NCBI GenBank assembly: GCA_964432115.1
Contig: CAYSMC010000033.1
Coordinates: forward strand, 1 to 64,000
Length of the DNA stretch: 64,000 nt
DNA from: JAAZKO01 sp964432115
Lineage (GTDB): Bacteria; Patescibacteriota; Microgenomatia; UBA1400; PJMF01
Reading direction: 5' to 3'
The first letter of the stretch is position 1; the number at the start of each line of letters is the position of its first letter. The translations under genes were made by a program, and so were the position numbers. The notes beneath the pieces are model-generated. The model did no database searches, was not told the origin of the DNA, and worked only from the letters and a program-made list of their open reading frames with translations. Positions 1 through 9,707 of this stretch are shown here, in pieces.

Positions 1-1
1 G

Positions 2-175
2 ATACCCAACCTCTCACCACAAAAGGTGTATCATTTAAGAGCCATTTCACAAGATAGTGTTGGTAATGAAACCCATTCAGTAGACACAGTTACCATCACC
101 CCTAAAGCAACTGATAACGCCCTAGATCTAGTAATTAGAAATCTAACTGAGGCCTTTGGCTTTTTGAAGAGGTAA
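2..175 (+). CDS. C-terminal end of a secreted fibronectin-III-like protein (partial)
   Basis: An open frame enters from the left edge and ends at TAA 173-175, giving 57 residues. The stretch YHLRAISQDSVGNET followed by a VTITP strand looks like the last strands of a fibronectin type III-like domain. The tail ending in AFGFLKR is a short amphipathic C-terminus. The rest of the protein lies outside the window, so overall function cannot be judged. It is followed by a 64-base AT-rich gap before the ABC transporter gene. Confidence 0.6.
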   Translation: MPNLSPQKVYHLRAISQDSVGNETHSVDTVTITPKATDNALDLVIRNLTEAFGFLKR

Positions 176-239
176 AAAATATTAAAAAAATCAACAAACA
201 ATATTTGAAAAAAATCTTAAAAAAAACTATAGTTAAAGT

Positions 240-1019
240 ATGAGTACTAATATTCTAAAAGCTGAGCAGATCTTTAAGACTTTCAAAGTTGGAGATCAAA
301 CAGTCGAAATTCTAAAGGGTATTAGTTTTTCTATTAAAAATGGAGAGTTTTTGGTGATTTTTGGACCTTCTGGTTGTGGTAAAAGTACTTTGCTTCATAT
401 TTTGTTGGGATTAGAAGCGCCAACTAAAGGGAAACTATTTTTTAAAGATAAAGATATTTATTTAGATACTGAAGATGGTAGGGCTGACATCAGGAAAAAT
501 TATATGGGGATGGTTTATCAACAAGCAACTTGGGTTAAATCCCAATCTGTTATTCAGAATGTTGCTATTCCCCTCATAATGCTTGGAATGAGTAGCGAAG
601 AAGCTATAGCAAAAGCTGAAGAAAAATTAAAAATTGTAGGCATGGAATCCTGGGCTAATTACTACCCCACAGAGCTTTCCTCAGGCCAACAACAAAAAGT
701 TTCATTAGCTCGCTCGTTAATGAACAATCCCGAACTTCTAGTAGCCGATGAGCCTACTGGAAATTTAGATACTGTCTCTGGTAAGGATCTAATGAATTTA
801 CTAAGTTCGTTAAATAAGAAAGATAAAACAATAATTATGGTGACTCATGATTTGGAATATTTAAATTATGCTGACAGAATTTTTTATATGTTGGATGGGA
901 GAGTTGATAGAGAAATAGACAGAAAAGTTGATCAAATAGACATAGAAGAGTTAATGACTCATAGTAAGAAAAATCATAATAACGGCGACCACATAGCTGA
1001 AAAAGAAAAAAATGCTTAA
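240..1019 (+). CDS. ABC transporter ATP-binding protein, MacB/LolD type
   Basis: Cytoplasmic ATPase subunit of an ABC system of the MacB/LolD/FtsE class, which couples ATP hydrolysis to extrusion or envelope remodelling. Visible motifs are Walker A GPSGCGKST (about residues 42-50), signature LSSGQQQ (146-152), Walker B LLVADEP (166-172) with the GNLD D-loop, and the switch His at 203. The length of 259 residues is normal with a charged C-terminal tail. Its stop overlaps the ATG of the permease gene by 8 bases, which indicates translational coupling and a two-gene operon. Substrate cannot be read from the sequence. Confidence 0.92.
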   Translation: MSTNILKAEQIFKTFKVGDQTVEILKGISFSIKNGEFLVIFGPSGCGKSTLLHILLGLEAPTKGKLFFKDKDIYLDTEDGRADIRKNYMGMVYQQATWVKSQSVIQNVAIPLIMLGMSSEEAIAKAEEKLKIVGMESWANYYPTELSSGQQQKVSLARSLMNNPELLVADEPTGNLDTVSGKDLMNLLSSLNKKDKTIIMVTHDLEYLNYADRIFYMLDGRVDREIDRKVDQIDIEELMTHSKKNHNNGDHIAEKEKNA

Positions 1020-3087
1020 AATATCAAGTTTATCTGTAGGCAATGTTAAGAAAAAATTAATATCTTTTCTTGGCGAAATGTTTAAATTACTTAGGTTTTT
1101 CTTCTTGTTGCAAGTCTATCTTTTAGAAAGAGCTGTACATTGGGCGACTAGTTTTAAGCTATTTCCTAAATTCATTAGAAAATTTATGGCTCAATTTAGT
1201 CGTAAACTACTAGGTTTAATGAAAGCGCTTGATCAAGCTGAAAAAACTTCTATCTCACAAAGAGAAATTATTAGAATGTCTATCCAAAATATGGTTCATA
1301 AAAAAAACAGAACCGTTATCACAATTGGTGGCATGAGTATTGGTATTGGGGCAATTGTTTTTTTGGTATCAATAGGATTTGGCTTGCAAGATTTAGTAGT
1401 TTCTAGAATTGCTAAGTTAGAAGAAATGAGACAGGCAGACATAATGCCTGATGCTCAGGGACAAGTATTCATTGATGACGGATCGCTTAGCGAATTTCAA
1501 AAAATTGGTGGAGTGGAAGAAGTTTATCCTCTTATTTCGCTTGTGGGTCGAGTGAACATTAATAACTCAGTAACAGACGCCGTAGTTCATGGAGTAACAG
1601 GTGATTATTTAACTAATTCAGCAATGAAGCCAATTAAAGGTGCTTTTTTTGAAAATAATCAAATTGCAAGAGAGCTTGATTCTGATGTGGGAGAGGTAGC
1701 TGGTATAGCTACATCGATCTATGAAGAGGCTGCTTATCAAAAAGGGGTATCTATTCAGGATTTGTTTTTTACCATAGATGCAGATACTTGATTGAGGGTT
1801 CGTTCTGGGCCAGGAACAGAGTATCCAATTATTGGATATACTAGAAGAATTGAAGGAAGCCAAGAGGGTGAAGAAGTTTGGGGCAGTTATTATCAATCTG
1901 AAGATGGGGCTGGGGAAGCTGCTGTTGATAGTTCGGGAAATAATCTCGGACGTTGGATTAAAAGCAATTTTCCAATATGGAAGTCAACTGGATGTATAGA
2001 TGATGATAACGTTGTTGAAGAAGAGGGTTTATTAGCAGAATGTGAAGCTGGCTATCAAAAGATTGAAACGGTTGATGGACAAATGTGGATGGAGGGCTAT
2101 ATAGCAGAAATTGCTGTTTCGCTGCAAGAATTGCCCGACTTAGTTGATCCAAGAGTTTTGGGAGAAACAACTGAATTGGGAGATAATCAAGAAATTGCAA
2201 CAGCCAGCGCAATTGATCAAGAGATAGTCGAATTTCTACAAGCAACGAACTCTTCTGAACTGCAATCAGTAACTAAGATTCCTCTAGATGCACGGGCTCA
2301 AAGACAAGCAGTAATTAATGAATCGATGGCGCAAGTTTTAGGGATGACAGACGAATCTCCTATTGGAAAAGTTTTTCAAATTTCTTTTATTTTAGTAGAG
2401 GAAACTATGTCTGATGAGCAAGATCAGAAGGTAGAGACAGAACCTGATACTTATGAAATTGTGGGTGTTTTATCTGGTGGTCAGAATCCGATTATTTATG
2501 TGCCATTTATTGATTTAAGGAGTTTAGGTATTGATCGTTTTTCGCAAGCTAGAATCGATGTAGAAAATACAGATGTTTTGCAAGAAGCCAGAGTTAAGGT
2601 GGAGGCTATGGGTTATGGTACTAGTTCTGTTGCAGATACTGTAAAACAAGTTGAAGATTTATTTGCCTCTTTGCGTCTGGTGCTGGGAACACTAGGAATG
2701 GTTGCTTTAGCAGTCGCAGCTCTCGGTATGTTTAACACGCTAACAATATCATTATTAGAGAGAACTAGAGAAGTGGGAGTATTAAAATCGATGGGAATGA
2801 AATCTAAAGAAGTGAAAAACTTATTTCTAACAGAATCAATGATCATGGGCTTTTTTGGTGGAATAATTGGCATTATGTTTGGCATATTATCAGGAAAATT
2901 GCTTAGTTTAATTTTGTCATTGTTTTCTTTAATGAAGGGTGTGGGTTTCATTAATGTAGTTCATTTGCCGTTTAGTTTTGCTCTCACTATTATTCTCTTA
3001 TCCTTAATGGTGGGTTTTGTTACCGGATATTATCCAGCTAAAAGAGCAACAAAAATCTCAGCCCTTAATGCTCTACGTTATGAGTAA
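1012..3087 (+). CDS. FtsX/MacB-like ABC permease with SH3b insert, interrupted by in-frame TGA at 1789-1791
   Basis: Membrane partner of the preceding ATPase. The reading frame is the same before and after a single TGA at codon 260, so this is one gene cut by one stop rather than two genes. The N-terminal part has a membrane segment at about residues 100-125 and the start of the extracytoplasmic domain. Immediately after the stop comes LRVRSGPGTEYPIIG, a typical bacterial SH3 (SH3b) opening. The C-terminal part has the FtsX module with three membrane segments, including LGMFNTLTISLLERTREVG and a C-terminal YYPAKRATKISALNALRYE. A TGG-to-TGA change (Trp) would explain the stop. No Shine-Dalgarno precedes the TTG at 1792, so independent restart looks unlikely. 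It could be a recent pseudogene, a sequencing error or readthrough. Confidence 0.85.
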
Positions 3088-3126
3088 AAATTTGAACTTT
3101 TCGGAGAGTCAGCAGAATTGTTTTAA

Positions 3127-3507
3127 TTAAAAAAACAGCAATAAATATAACATTTGTATTAACATTTTTTTAAGTTCCTCAACAGTTTTAGCTTTTTTTA
3201 ATTCTTTGATTTGATGGCCATTGAGTTGTACGTAATTTTCTACTCCGGCTTTTTTTGCCACTCTCATTTGAGCAGCTTTATGTCCATTGTTGTTGTCGTT
3301 TTTGCCGTTGCCAATTTCTACATGCACGCTTTGATTGGTTTCTGGATCAGTTACAAAAAAATCCGGATGAGTAACCACTTTATCTTTTCTACCGTTATGA
3401 TTTTTTACTGGCTCATCAATTCTAATTGTCTTAGCATCTTTTACAATAAAGCCTGCAGCCTTTGCTTGCTTTTCAAAAATTATCTCTAATGAGTGTCTTC
3501 TGCCCAT
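3127..3507 (-). CDS. Small putative nuclease-fold protein
   Basis: A 126-residue protein starting with ATG at 3507. The order of elements, PDFFVTD, then a strand VHVEIGNG, then a helix rich in Lys and Arg (KAAQMRVAKKAG) and a strand ENYVQL, resembles the PD-(D/E)xK nuclease core. The residue expected as the catalytic Lys after VE is Gly, so activity is uncertain. The end is a helix with a hydrophobic C-terminal run. No named family is recognised. It sits alone between the ABC permease and the 5'-nucleotidase gene, converging with the former. Confidence 0.55.
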   Translation of the reverse strand: MGRRHSLEIIFEKQAKAAGFIVKDAKTIRIDEPVKNHNGRKDKVVTHPDFFVTDPETNQSVHVEIGNGKNDNNNGHKAAQMRVAKKAGVENYVQLNGHQIKELKKAKTVEELKKMLIQMLYLLLFF

Positions 3508-3522
3508 ATCTTTAAAAATGAA

Positions 3523-5019
3523 TTACTTAATATATCTTAATCTACCTTCAACCTGACTTTGAATGTTTTGGTGAGTGCGCAAGTATTCTTCTAGTATTTG
3601 TTGGGCAGAAGTGCTAACAACTTTTGACTCGCCATGTTCTAACAGTTCTTTTTCAGAAATATTTAGATAAGCCTGACTATTACTAAAGTGATAGCCTTGA
3701 AGAGTCAGGGTGTAAATTGTTGTATTGTTAACATTTTTATTATTAATTTTTAAACTGCTCAATTTTTTTTGACCCTCATTGTAAACGGCTTCAACCTCTT
3801 TATTGATTTGATAACATTCACCCTCACTATTGCGATTGCTCGGACGCATAATGTAAGCAAAAATTTGCTTTAATTGTTGACCACTAACTTGAAAACGAGT
3901 TAAAGCGTCATCGTAGGGAAAACAGGCAATAAAGTCTTTTAATCTTACTAAAGGACCCAGTTCTTTAACCCTGATTGAACCACTACCCACCAACATCACA
4001 TCTGTTCCACTGGATTGAGTAAAAGCATCGGCTATTAAATTGCCCAAACTAGTTTCGATTTCTCGCTTGGGGTGGGTCAATTTAGTCGCGGTTTTGCATA
4101 CTAAAGTATTATATTTTTCATCAACCTTTTTTTTGAAAGATTGAATAAATTTTTCTAAATCGTGGTCTGGTTCTGCTAAACTTTCATCAATGGGAATTAA
4201 TTGCCAGTGGTAATCGACAATGCTGTTGGTGTCGTCATCAACAATAATGTCAAAGCGGCCAATTTGATCAGAACCTACTCCAGCCTGAGCGATTAAAACA
4301 TTATTAACCATAGCTGGTTCTTTGAGTACGGTGTGAGAATGGCCACCAATAATCATATCCACACCCCACTCAGGATCCAACAGTTTAGCCAATTTTATAT
4401 CAGACTCGTAACCAATGTGAGTTAGTAAAATAGTGAGATCAATGTCATCATTTTTGTAGGCATTGCAAATTTTTCCAACTTCTTGGCTTGCTTCTTCCAA
4501 ATCAATAAAGCTACCAATTAGTTGGTCTTGTTTTAAGGAATCCATAATTTTCTCTGTGATAATGCCAGTAAATAAAACATCAAAACCATCCTTTTTTAAA
4601 ATTAAATAAGGATTCATTAAGCGTTTGTTATATTTTTTAATGTAGAGATTAGCATTAACAATCGGAAAATTAGCCATTTTTTCTAAAAATAAAAGATGGG
4701 GTAAACCATAATCTAATTCATGATTGCCTAAAGTAACAACATCAGGCGCCAAATAATTCATAATTTCTATGGTAGAAATACCTTTGTATTGACTGTCGAT
4801 CAGTGAGCCTTGCAGCATGTCACCGGCAATTAAATAAAAAACATTTTTTTCTTCAGCGCGGACTTTATTAATATATCCAGATAAAAGTGCTAAGCCACCC
4901 ATTAACTTTCCCTTTTTTCCTTGGACTTCAGCCAGAAAATCACCATGAATGTCATTGGAATGTAAAATGGTAAATTTTTTTAAATTTTTTGGTAGCGCTT
5001 TTTTACTGTGTTTTAGCAT
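3523..5019 (-). CDS. 5'-nucleotidase / UshA-family metallophosphatase
   Basis: Two-domain phosphoesterase of 498 residues. The N-terminal calcineurin-like metal site is visible as HSNDIHGD, the GD of AGDMLQG, LGNHELDYG, LLTHIGYESD and GGHSHT. The C-terminal 5'-nucleotidase domain begins around residue 310 with SLGNLIADAF and carries a FPYDD substrate loop. Enzymes of this family hydrolyse nucleotides or other phosphoesters, usually outside the cytoplasm. No clear signal peptide is visible, since the N-terminus is basic and not hydrophobic, so location is uncertain. A salvage role would fit an organism without nucleotide synthesis genes in view, but that is inference. Confidence 0.88.
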   Translation of the reverse strand: MLKHSKKALPKNLKKFTILHSNDIHGDFLAEVQGKKGKLMGGLALLSGYINKVRAEEKNVFYLIAGDMLQGSLIDSQYKGISTIEIMNYLAPDVVTLGNHELDYGLPHLLFLEKMANFPIVNANLYIKKYNKRLMNPYLILKKDGFDVLFTGIITEKIMDSLKQDQLIGSFIDLEEASQEVGKICNAYKNDDIDLTILLTHIGYESDIKLAKLLDPEWGVDMIIGGHSHTVLKEPAMVNNVLIAQAGVGSDQIGRFDIIVDDDTNSIVDYHWQLIPIDESLAEPDHDLEKFIQSFKKKVDEKYNTLVCKTATKLTHPKREIETSLGNLIADAFTQSSGTDVMLVGSGSIRVKELGPLVRLKDFIACFPYDDALTRFQVSGQQLKQIFAYIMRPSNRNSEGECYQINKEVEAVYNEGQKKLSSLKINNKNVNNTTIYTLTLQGYHFSNSQAYLNISEKELLEHGESKVVSTSAQQILEEYLRTHQNIQSQVEGRLRYIK

Positions 5020-5043
5020 AAATGTATTTTAATTAATATCTTT

Positions 5044-5394
5044 TTATTTCTTTGCTTTTGTTTTACGTTCCTCAATTTTTTTAAGAGTATACATAATACG
5101 ATCGTGTAGATTAATATTTTTAATTCGAGCAAAACGTAGAATTGTAACCAACAAATCCCCAAGTTCTTGTTCATATGATTCATCGGTTTGTGCTGCAATA
5201 TTGGTTTTTTTCCGTCCATGTTCAGCTAAATAAGCACGTGACATTTCTCCTAATTCTTCAAGCAGGCTCAAAATCATGATTGAGCCAAATTCTTTAGAAT
5301 AGCGCTTGCCTTTGTCAATTCTATCTAGAACTTTAAAATATTCCCCAAAGGGGGTGTCGTGGTAGGGTTGGGTTTTTTTTGCTTGCTTACTCAT
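5044..5394 (-). CDS. MazG-like nucleotide pyrophosphohydrolase
   Basis: A 116-residue all-helical protein. LLEELGEMSRAY followed about 30 residues later by YEQELGDLLVTILRFA gives the EExxE-ExxD metal-binding pattern of the MazG/all-alpha NTP pyrophosphohydrolases, which cleave (d)NTPs to monophosphate and pyrophosphate, often for nucleotide-pool sanitation. It lies 24 bases upstream of the 5'-nucleotidase gene on the same strand, so the two may be co-transcribed. The C-terminus is Lys-rich. The substrate cannot be deduced. Confidence 0.8.
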   Translation of the reverse strand: MSKQAKKTQPYHDTPFGEYFKVLDRIDKGKRYSKEFGSIMILSLLEELGEMSRAYLAEHGRKKTNIAAQTDESYEQELGDLLVTILRFARIKNINLHDRIMYTLKKIEERKTKAKK

Positions 5395-5525
5395 AAAAGT
5401 ATCTTATCAGCCAATACAAACAATGTCGAATGATTTTTGTCTATGTCTAACAGCACAGTTATTAATAGCCAAATATCGCTTTTTATTTTTTTTGTTTTAT
5501 AAAAATAAACAATAAATAAGAGTTT
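5395..5525. other. Intergenic gap, nothing recognised
   Basis: 131 AT-rich bases between the MazG-like gene and pcm. I see no repeat, terminator hairpin or RNA signature. Confidence 0.4.
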
Positions 5526-6152
5526 TCAAACTAATGGCACAAATCTAACTAAACCAAAACTTTCTTGTTCAAAGCCAGAGTTTGTTTTTTTAACTCTAAT
5601 AATTTTTTGGCCATTTATTATTTTTAGGGGTAAAACAATTCTGCCGCCAATAGCTAGTTGCTCCTTCCAAGCCTCCGGAATATCTGAGCTAGCTGCGGCT
5701 GATTTGATGGCATCAAAGGGCGCTTCAGAAGACAAACCTAAACGTCCGTCTCCTTGTATGACTGTAACGTTTGTGTAGCCCAGTTTATTTAATCTTTCTT
5801 TTGCTTCTTCTGCTAAACTTTCTATTGTTTCTATTGTAAAGACTTCTTGACAAAGATAGCTAAGAATCGCAGCTTGATAGCCAGAGCCAGTGCCAATGTC
5901 TAATACTTTTTCGTTGCCGGTTAGTTGGAGAAGTTGACACATTTTGGCGACCACGTAGGGTTGAGAGATAGTTTGATTTTTACTGATTGGTAGAGGATTG
6001 TCACTGTAGGCTTGATCTTGCAGTGAAGCTGGTATAAATTTTTCTCTAGGAACTTTTTTGAAAGCGGCCAAAACCTGCTGATTAGTAATATCTCTAGCTT
6101 GCAATTGACTGCAAACCATTGCCTCTCTTCGTTGTTTGAAGACATTTAACAT
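5526..6152 (-). CDS. pcm: Protein-L-isoaspartate O-methyltransferase
   Basis: The 208-residue protein has the full signature of Pcm, which uses S-adenosylmethionine to methylate isoaspartyl residues and so repair aged proteins. Visible are the N-terminal MVCSQLQARDI region, PREKFIP, the ISQPYVVAKM active-site segment, the SAM-binding motif VLDIGTGSGYQAA (about residues 83-95), IQGDGRLGL and the APFDAIKSAAA strand, where the family usually has I(V/T)A. It lies 25 bases downstream of the GH13 gene on the same strand. Confidence 0.92.
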   Translation of the reverse strand: MLNVFKQRREAMVCSQLQARDITNQQVLAAFKKVPREKFIPASLQDQAYSDNPLPISKNQTISQPYVVAKMCQLLQLTGNEKVLDIGTGSGYQAAILSYLCQEVFTIETIESLAEEAKERLNKLGYTNVTVIQGDGRLGLSSEAPFDAIKSAAASSDIPEAWKEQLAIGGRIVLPLKIINGQKIIRVKKTNSGFEQESFGLVRFVPLV

Positions 6153-6177
6153 AAAGGAGTTAACTTACGTTATCTTA

Positions 6178-7782
6178 TCATGAAGCGAAAAACATTAACT
6201 CAGTGTTGTATGGAGGCAGGTTAATTTTAAGATTTTTTTCATCATTTTCAAGATGAGAGTAAAGATTTTCGTTGAGCTGATAAGTGCTGATAGCCTGATA
6301 ATTATTTTGTTGAGGTATTTGTGCCTGAGTATGGTCTTTGCCCATATTAATGCACACTAAAGCTTTTATTGCTCGATCACTAGATATTACTTCTAACACT
6401 GCCAAATTTGATGCTTGTTTATGAATTTTAGTCATTGACCACTGACCTTCACGAAAGAGTTTTGATTGTTTGAGTTGTAGTAAATTTTGATAATAACTTT
6501 TTAATTGATAATCTTTCTCTTCTTGAGGGGAACGAGTAATCTGCATTGGTGGCCTAATAGCTCTTCCTTCTTCTTGACCCTGATTGATAAGTAGCATGGT
6601 ATTAGGCAAAAAACTGATTAAAGCGGCTGCTGCTTGAGAGAAATCTTTACCCATGATTTTTGTAGCGCGCTCTTCATCATGATTTTCTAGGTAGACTGTG
6701 TCTCTGCAAGTTCGCTGATCGTTAGCACAATGAAGCAAATGAGCGATATGCTCTTTTAAATTATGACAATTTTCCCCGCGAGCTACTCTTAGTAAGTGCT
6801 TATAAAGTTCGTCACGATAGATATAATCAAAATTTTCTGCCAAAAGATCCTTTCCCCAATACGCCTCCGCCATAAAATCAAAAGATTTTCCCAAAGACGT
6901 TGCTTTGGCTTTGGCTTGAGGAATGGCCTCATGCCAAAATGGATGTTTGGTAATGAAATCACATTCTTCATTGTTCAAAGTCCAGCCCCAAGTATGTAGA
7001 AAAGTAGAGGGATTGAGCAACATTGCCATGTCGCATCTCAAACCATCAACGTGATCAACTAATGATAGCAATTGCTTAGTCATGGCTTGATGAACTTCTG
7101 GACGACCATAGTTAAGCTGCAAGGTATCGGCCCACTCTGGGTAATTGGGATCTTTACCATGAGCTAAGTAGTGAGCTTGACCCCGCCCATTGTCAACGGC
7201 TTGGTAAAAATTAGGATGAGCCTGATATTGCCACTCGGAACCTTGAATAAAATATTCTGGATGCTCAATGGTCCAAGGATGATCTACAGCTGTGTGATTA
7301 GGTACAAAATCAATAAAAACTTTTTTATCTTTACTATGCAGTTTTTCTACCATATGATCCCAAGTTTGCCAATCTTTTACTAAATGTGGATTTGGCAAAT
7401 AGTTGGCAACGGCAAAAGGACTGGCAACCACATCTTTTTCAGCATCTATATCTGGGAGAGCATAGGTATACTGATGAGTGTATTTTTTGGCGTGATTGGC
7501 GCTAAATTGACTGGGTAAATAAATACCCATAAACCAAAAAATGTCATAATTAGCCAATTTTTCTGCCCACGCCTCATCAGGAATAGTATCAAGGGTTATT
7601 ACTTTTTGATATTGTTGACTCAGTTCATTTAACCATAGCCGAGTATTAATCAAGTTAAGACTAAGTTGTTGGTCTTTTTTAGGGCTGGCTTGCAAACAAT
7701 CGACAAGACGTTGATCAAAAATTTCAGGAGAAATTAGTTTTTTTTCTGCTAGCTTATTACCTGTAATCTCTTTATTTATCAT
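6178..7782 (-). CDS. GH13 (alpha-amylase family) glycosidase
   Basis: Alpha-glucan-active TIM-barrel enzyme of 534 residues. The four conserved GH13 regions are visible: DFVPNHT (about 158-164), GLRCDMA with nucleophile Asp251, AEAYW with acid/base Glu306, and ENHDE with Asp369. No signal peptide is seen, so it probably acts in the cytoplasm on alpha-glucosides or glycogen-like polymers. Specificity cannot be assigned. The start ATG is preceded on the minus strand by TATAAA seven bases upstream, the leaderless arrangement found throughout the window. The gene ends in TGA, evidence that TGA is a stop in this organism. Confidence 0.9.
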   Translation of the reverse strand: MINKEITGNKLAEKKLISPEIFDQRLVDCLQASPKKDQQLSLNLINTRLWLNELSQQYQKVITLDTIPDEAWAEKLANYDIFWFMGIYLPSQFSANHAKKYTHQYTYALPDIDAEKDVVASPFAVANYLPNPHLVKDWQTWDHMVEKLHSKDKKVFIDFVPNHTAVDHPWTIEHPEYFIQGSEWQYQAHPNFYQAVDNGRGQAHYLAHGKDPNYPEWADTLQLNYGRPEVHQAMTKQLLSLVDHVDGLRCDMAMLLNPSTFLHTWGWTLNNEECDFITKHPFWHEAIPQAKAKATSLGKSFDFMAEAYWGKDLLAENFDYIYRDELYKHLLRVARGENCHNLKEHIAHLLHCANDQRTCRDTVYLENHDEERATKIMGKDFSQAAAALISFLPNTMLLINQGQEEGRAIRPPMQITRSPQEEKDYQLKSYYQNLLQLKQSKLFREGQWSMTKIHKQASNLAVLEVISSDRAIKALVCINMGKDHTQAQIPQQNNYQAISTYQLNENLYSHLENDEKNLKINLPPYNTELMFFAS

Positions 7783-7969
7783 TATTAAATTTATAAAAAA
7801 ACAAAGCTAAAACTTGTTTAATTTAGCACTGTCTTAATTGATTGTAAATCTCTGAAGAAATTGAAAGCAATGACAGAAACCTTATTTTTCCAGAATCAAA
7901 GAAATAGAATTTATAGTTAAATTAAATAAAGAGTCTAGATCTTTTTATTAACTATGCTAGACTAAATTA

Positions 7970-8857
7970 GTGGAAGAAAACCCTCAAGTAAATCAAATAT
8001 TAGATTTGGATTCAGAAAATAGTCCTATTGTTAATTATCCAGATCAACCCAATAACAATAAACAGAACACTGACAAGGATAAGTTTACAAAATTCCTAAA
8101 ACTTGCTTTAGTTTTTTTTGCAATAATGTTTGTGATTTTAAGCTCTATCTTTGCGTATAAGACTTATTTTTCTTTACCAGCTATTCAATCTTATGAAGAA
8201 TGTGTTGTTGCTAAGGGAAGCTCTATTCAAGAATCTTATCCTCCAGTTTGCATTACTAAGAGTGGGCTTAGTTTTACTCAAGAATTAAGTAATTTAATTC
8301 CTCCCTCTGTTACTGAAGCACCAGTTTTGATAGGAGCTGAGGAATGTTATGAGCAAGCCATCAATCTTAAATGTCCAGAGGGAGTTAACTGCATGTTGTT
8401 GGCTCCTGAGGATTCTTTCTGCCAGTGCATGGGGGGCTTTTTGGAAAGAGCTGAAGATTCTACTTTTTGTATTATTGATGAAATAGAATATGGGGGAATA
8501 TCTTTTGCCGAACTAGATCAAGGATGGTATTGGGCCAGTTTTAGTGACAAAAAACCTGGAACTCCAGTTGGCTGGGTGTTTAGCAACGCCGGGACACGCA
8601 GTGAGGGTTGGTATAAACCCGAGTCAATAGGGGAAGCCGATTATCTTCTTACAGCTGCTGAAGGCTCTTGTTCAGAAGACTCACAGTGTTATTGGGCAGA
8701 TCAGGGTTGTGGAGGTGGACATGGGGTGTGTACCAACAATCCAGAAAAATATGAAGATTTAATGAGTACTTGTGAGATAAATGAAAAATTCCCAGCAAAT
8801 TTGGGTTACAGTTGTGGATGTGTTGAAGCTTTGGGTCAATGTGCTTGGAAAAAATAA
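7970..8857 (+). CDS. Membrane-anchored Cys-rich protein with eight-cysteine-type C-terminal domain
   Basis: A 295-residue protein with a GTG start. A hydrophilic N-terminus of about 38 residues is followed by one membrane segment (about 39-65) and a long outer region. Three Cys-rich blocks are visible: EECVVAKGS with ESYPPVC, a middle block around CYEQAINLKCPEGVNC, and a C-terminal block starting SCSEDSQCYW and ending CGCVEALGQCAWKK. The last resembles the eight-cysteine-cluster domains of many secreted proteins. Function is unknown. It is the first of three consecutive anchored proteins. Confidence 0.75.
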   Translation: MEENPQVNQILDLDSENSPIVNYPDQPNNNKQNTDKDKFTKFLKLALVFFAIMFVILSSIFAYKTYFSLPAIQSYEECVVAKGSSIQESYPPVCITKSGLSFTQELSNLIPPSVTEAPVLIGAEECYEQAINLKCPEGVNCMLLAPEDSFCQCMGGFLERAEDSTFCIIDEIEYGGISFAELDQGWYWASFSDKKPGTPVGWVFSNAGTRSEGWYKPESIGEADYLLTAAEGSCSEDSQCYWADQGCGGGHGVCTNNPEKYEDLMSTCEINEKFPANLGYSCGCVEALGQCAWKK

Positions 8858-8896
8858 GCTTGTTGTTACATTGCAAATTTTGTTATACTGAAAGCT

Positions 8897-9652
8897 ATGA
8901 CAAATATTAAACCTGCCCCTTCTCAAAATAGCTTTAATGATCCAGTTATGCCGACCGTTGACTTCAATTCACAGCCAGCTATCAAAACTGCTGTTCAATC
9001 ACCAACGCCAGATGCTAAAGCTCCAGTTGCCAATCAAGTTCACGTGCCTAAAGAGCAAATAAATATTAATAAAAACAGAGCTTCAAAAACTGATTCAAAT
9101 AAACTGTGGATAATCCTGTTAGTGCTTATTGCAACAATTATTGGTTTTTGGATTGGATATTTTACTAATGAATATTTTTTTCGGAATGATTCTAATCCAA
9201 ACAATCTTATTGGTGAGGATGGGCAGACAGCTCCAATTGTTCCACCAACTGTAGAACCAGTTGCTGACCCCACATCAGAACCAGTTGAGGTTAATAAAGA
9301 ATATATTGTTTTTAAAGATGAAGAGAATTATTTAAACGATGGCCTAAATTTTATTTCTGATGAACAATGTGTTGAAGATGAAATTGCTATTTTAAAAGCT
9401 ATTGGGGATGATTATTTAACCATTCAAATAAACGAATGGACTTTGCAAGAAGATTCTGGTGAATATCTTGCCGAATTAGTTGATTTTCAAGTTAAAGATC
9501 AAGAATGTATTGCAGTTAGACCAATTTGTCCTAATGTGTTAATTGAGCGTTGTTTCTCTTTAGAAAATATTGATGGGGTCTATCATCTTGATTACGAATT
9601 TAGGGAAGGGGAGATGATGCCTCAGAGTCCTGATCTAGAATCAGAACTTTAA
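8897..9652 (+). CDS. Single-pass membrane protein of unknown function
   Basis: The 251 residues comprise a Pro/Gln/Asn-rich cytoplasmic stretch of about 70 residues, one membrane helix (LWIILLVLIATIIGFWIGYF), a Pro-Thr-Val-rich linker and an outer domain of about 120 residues with several Cys (EQCVEDE, QECIAV, CPNVLIERCFSL). The layout mirrors the preceding protein without obvious sequence similarity. ATG at 8897 is preceded by TATACT at 8884-8889, leaving 7 bases, so the mRNA is probably leaderless. I recognise no family. Confidence 0.7.
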   Translation: MTNIKPAPSQNSFNDPVMPTVDFNSQPAIKTAVQSPTPDAKAPVANQVHVPKEQININKNRASKTDSNKLWIILLVLIATIIGFWIGYFTNEYFFRNDSNPNNLIGEDGQTAPIVPPTVEPVADPTSEPVEVNKEYIVFKDEENYLNDGLNFISDEQCVEDEIAILKAIGDDYLTIQINEWTLQEDSGEYLAELVDFQVKDQECIAVRPICPNVLIERCFSLENIDGVYHLDYEFREGEMMPQSPDLESEL

Positions 9653-9707
9653 GCTATTTTCATTCTTGAGCTTTGTGAGAGACTAACTTATATTGCAATA
9701 TCTGAGT

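Noticed and set aside
1789..1791. TGA read as glycine or tryptophan throughout (alternative genetic code)
   Set aside because: Conserved genes such as dnaG (61140-61142), queA (28097-28099) and the GH13 gene end in TGA at the expected length, and no other in-frame TGA was found in a conserved gene.
1780..1830. Selenocysteine insertion at the permease TGA
   Set aside because: The SH3b position does not call for a redox residue and no convincing SECIS-like stem-loop follows; the only palindrome nearby has a one-base loop.
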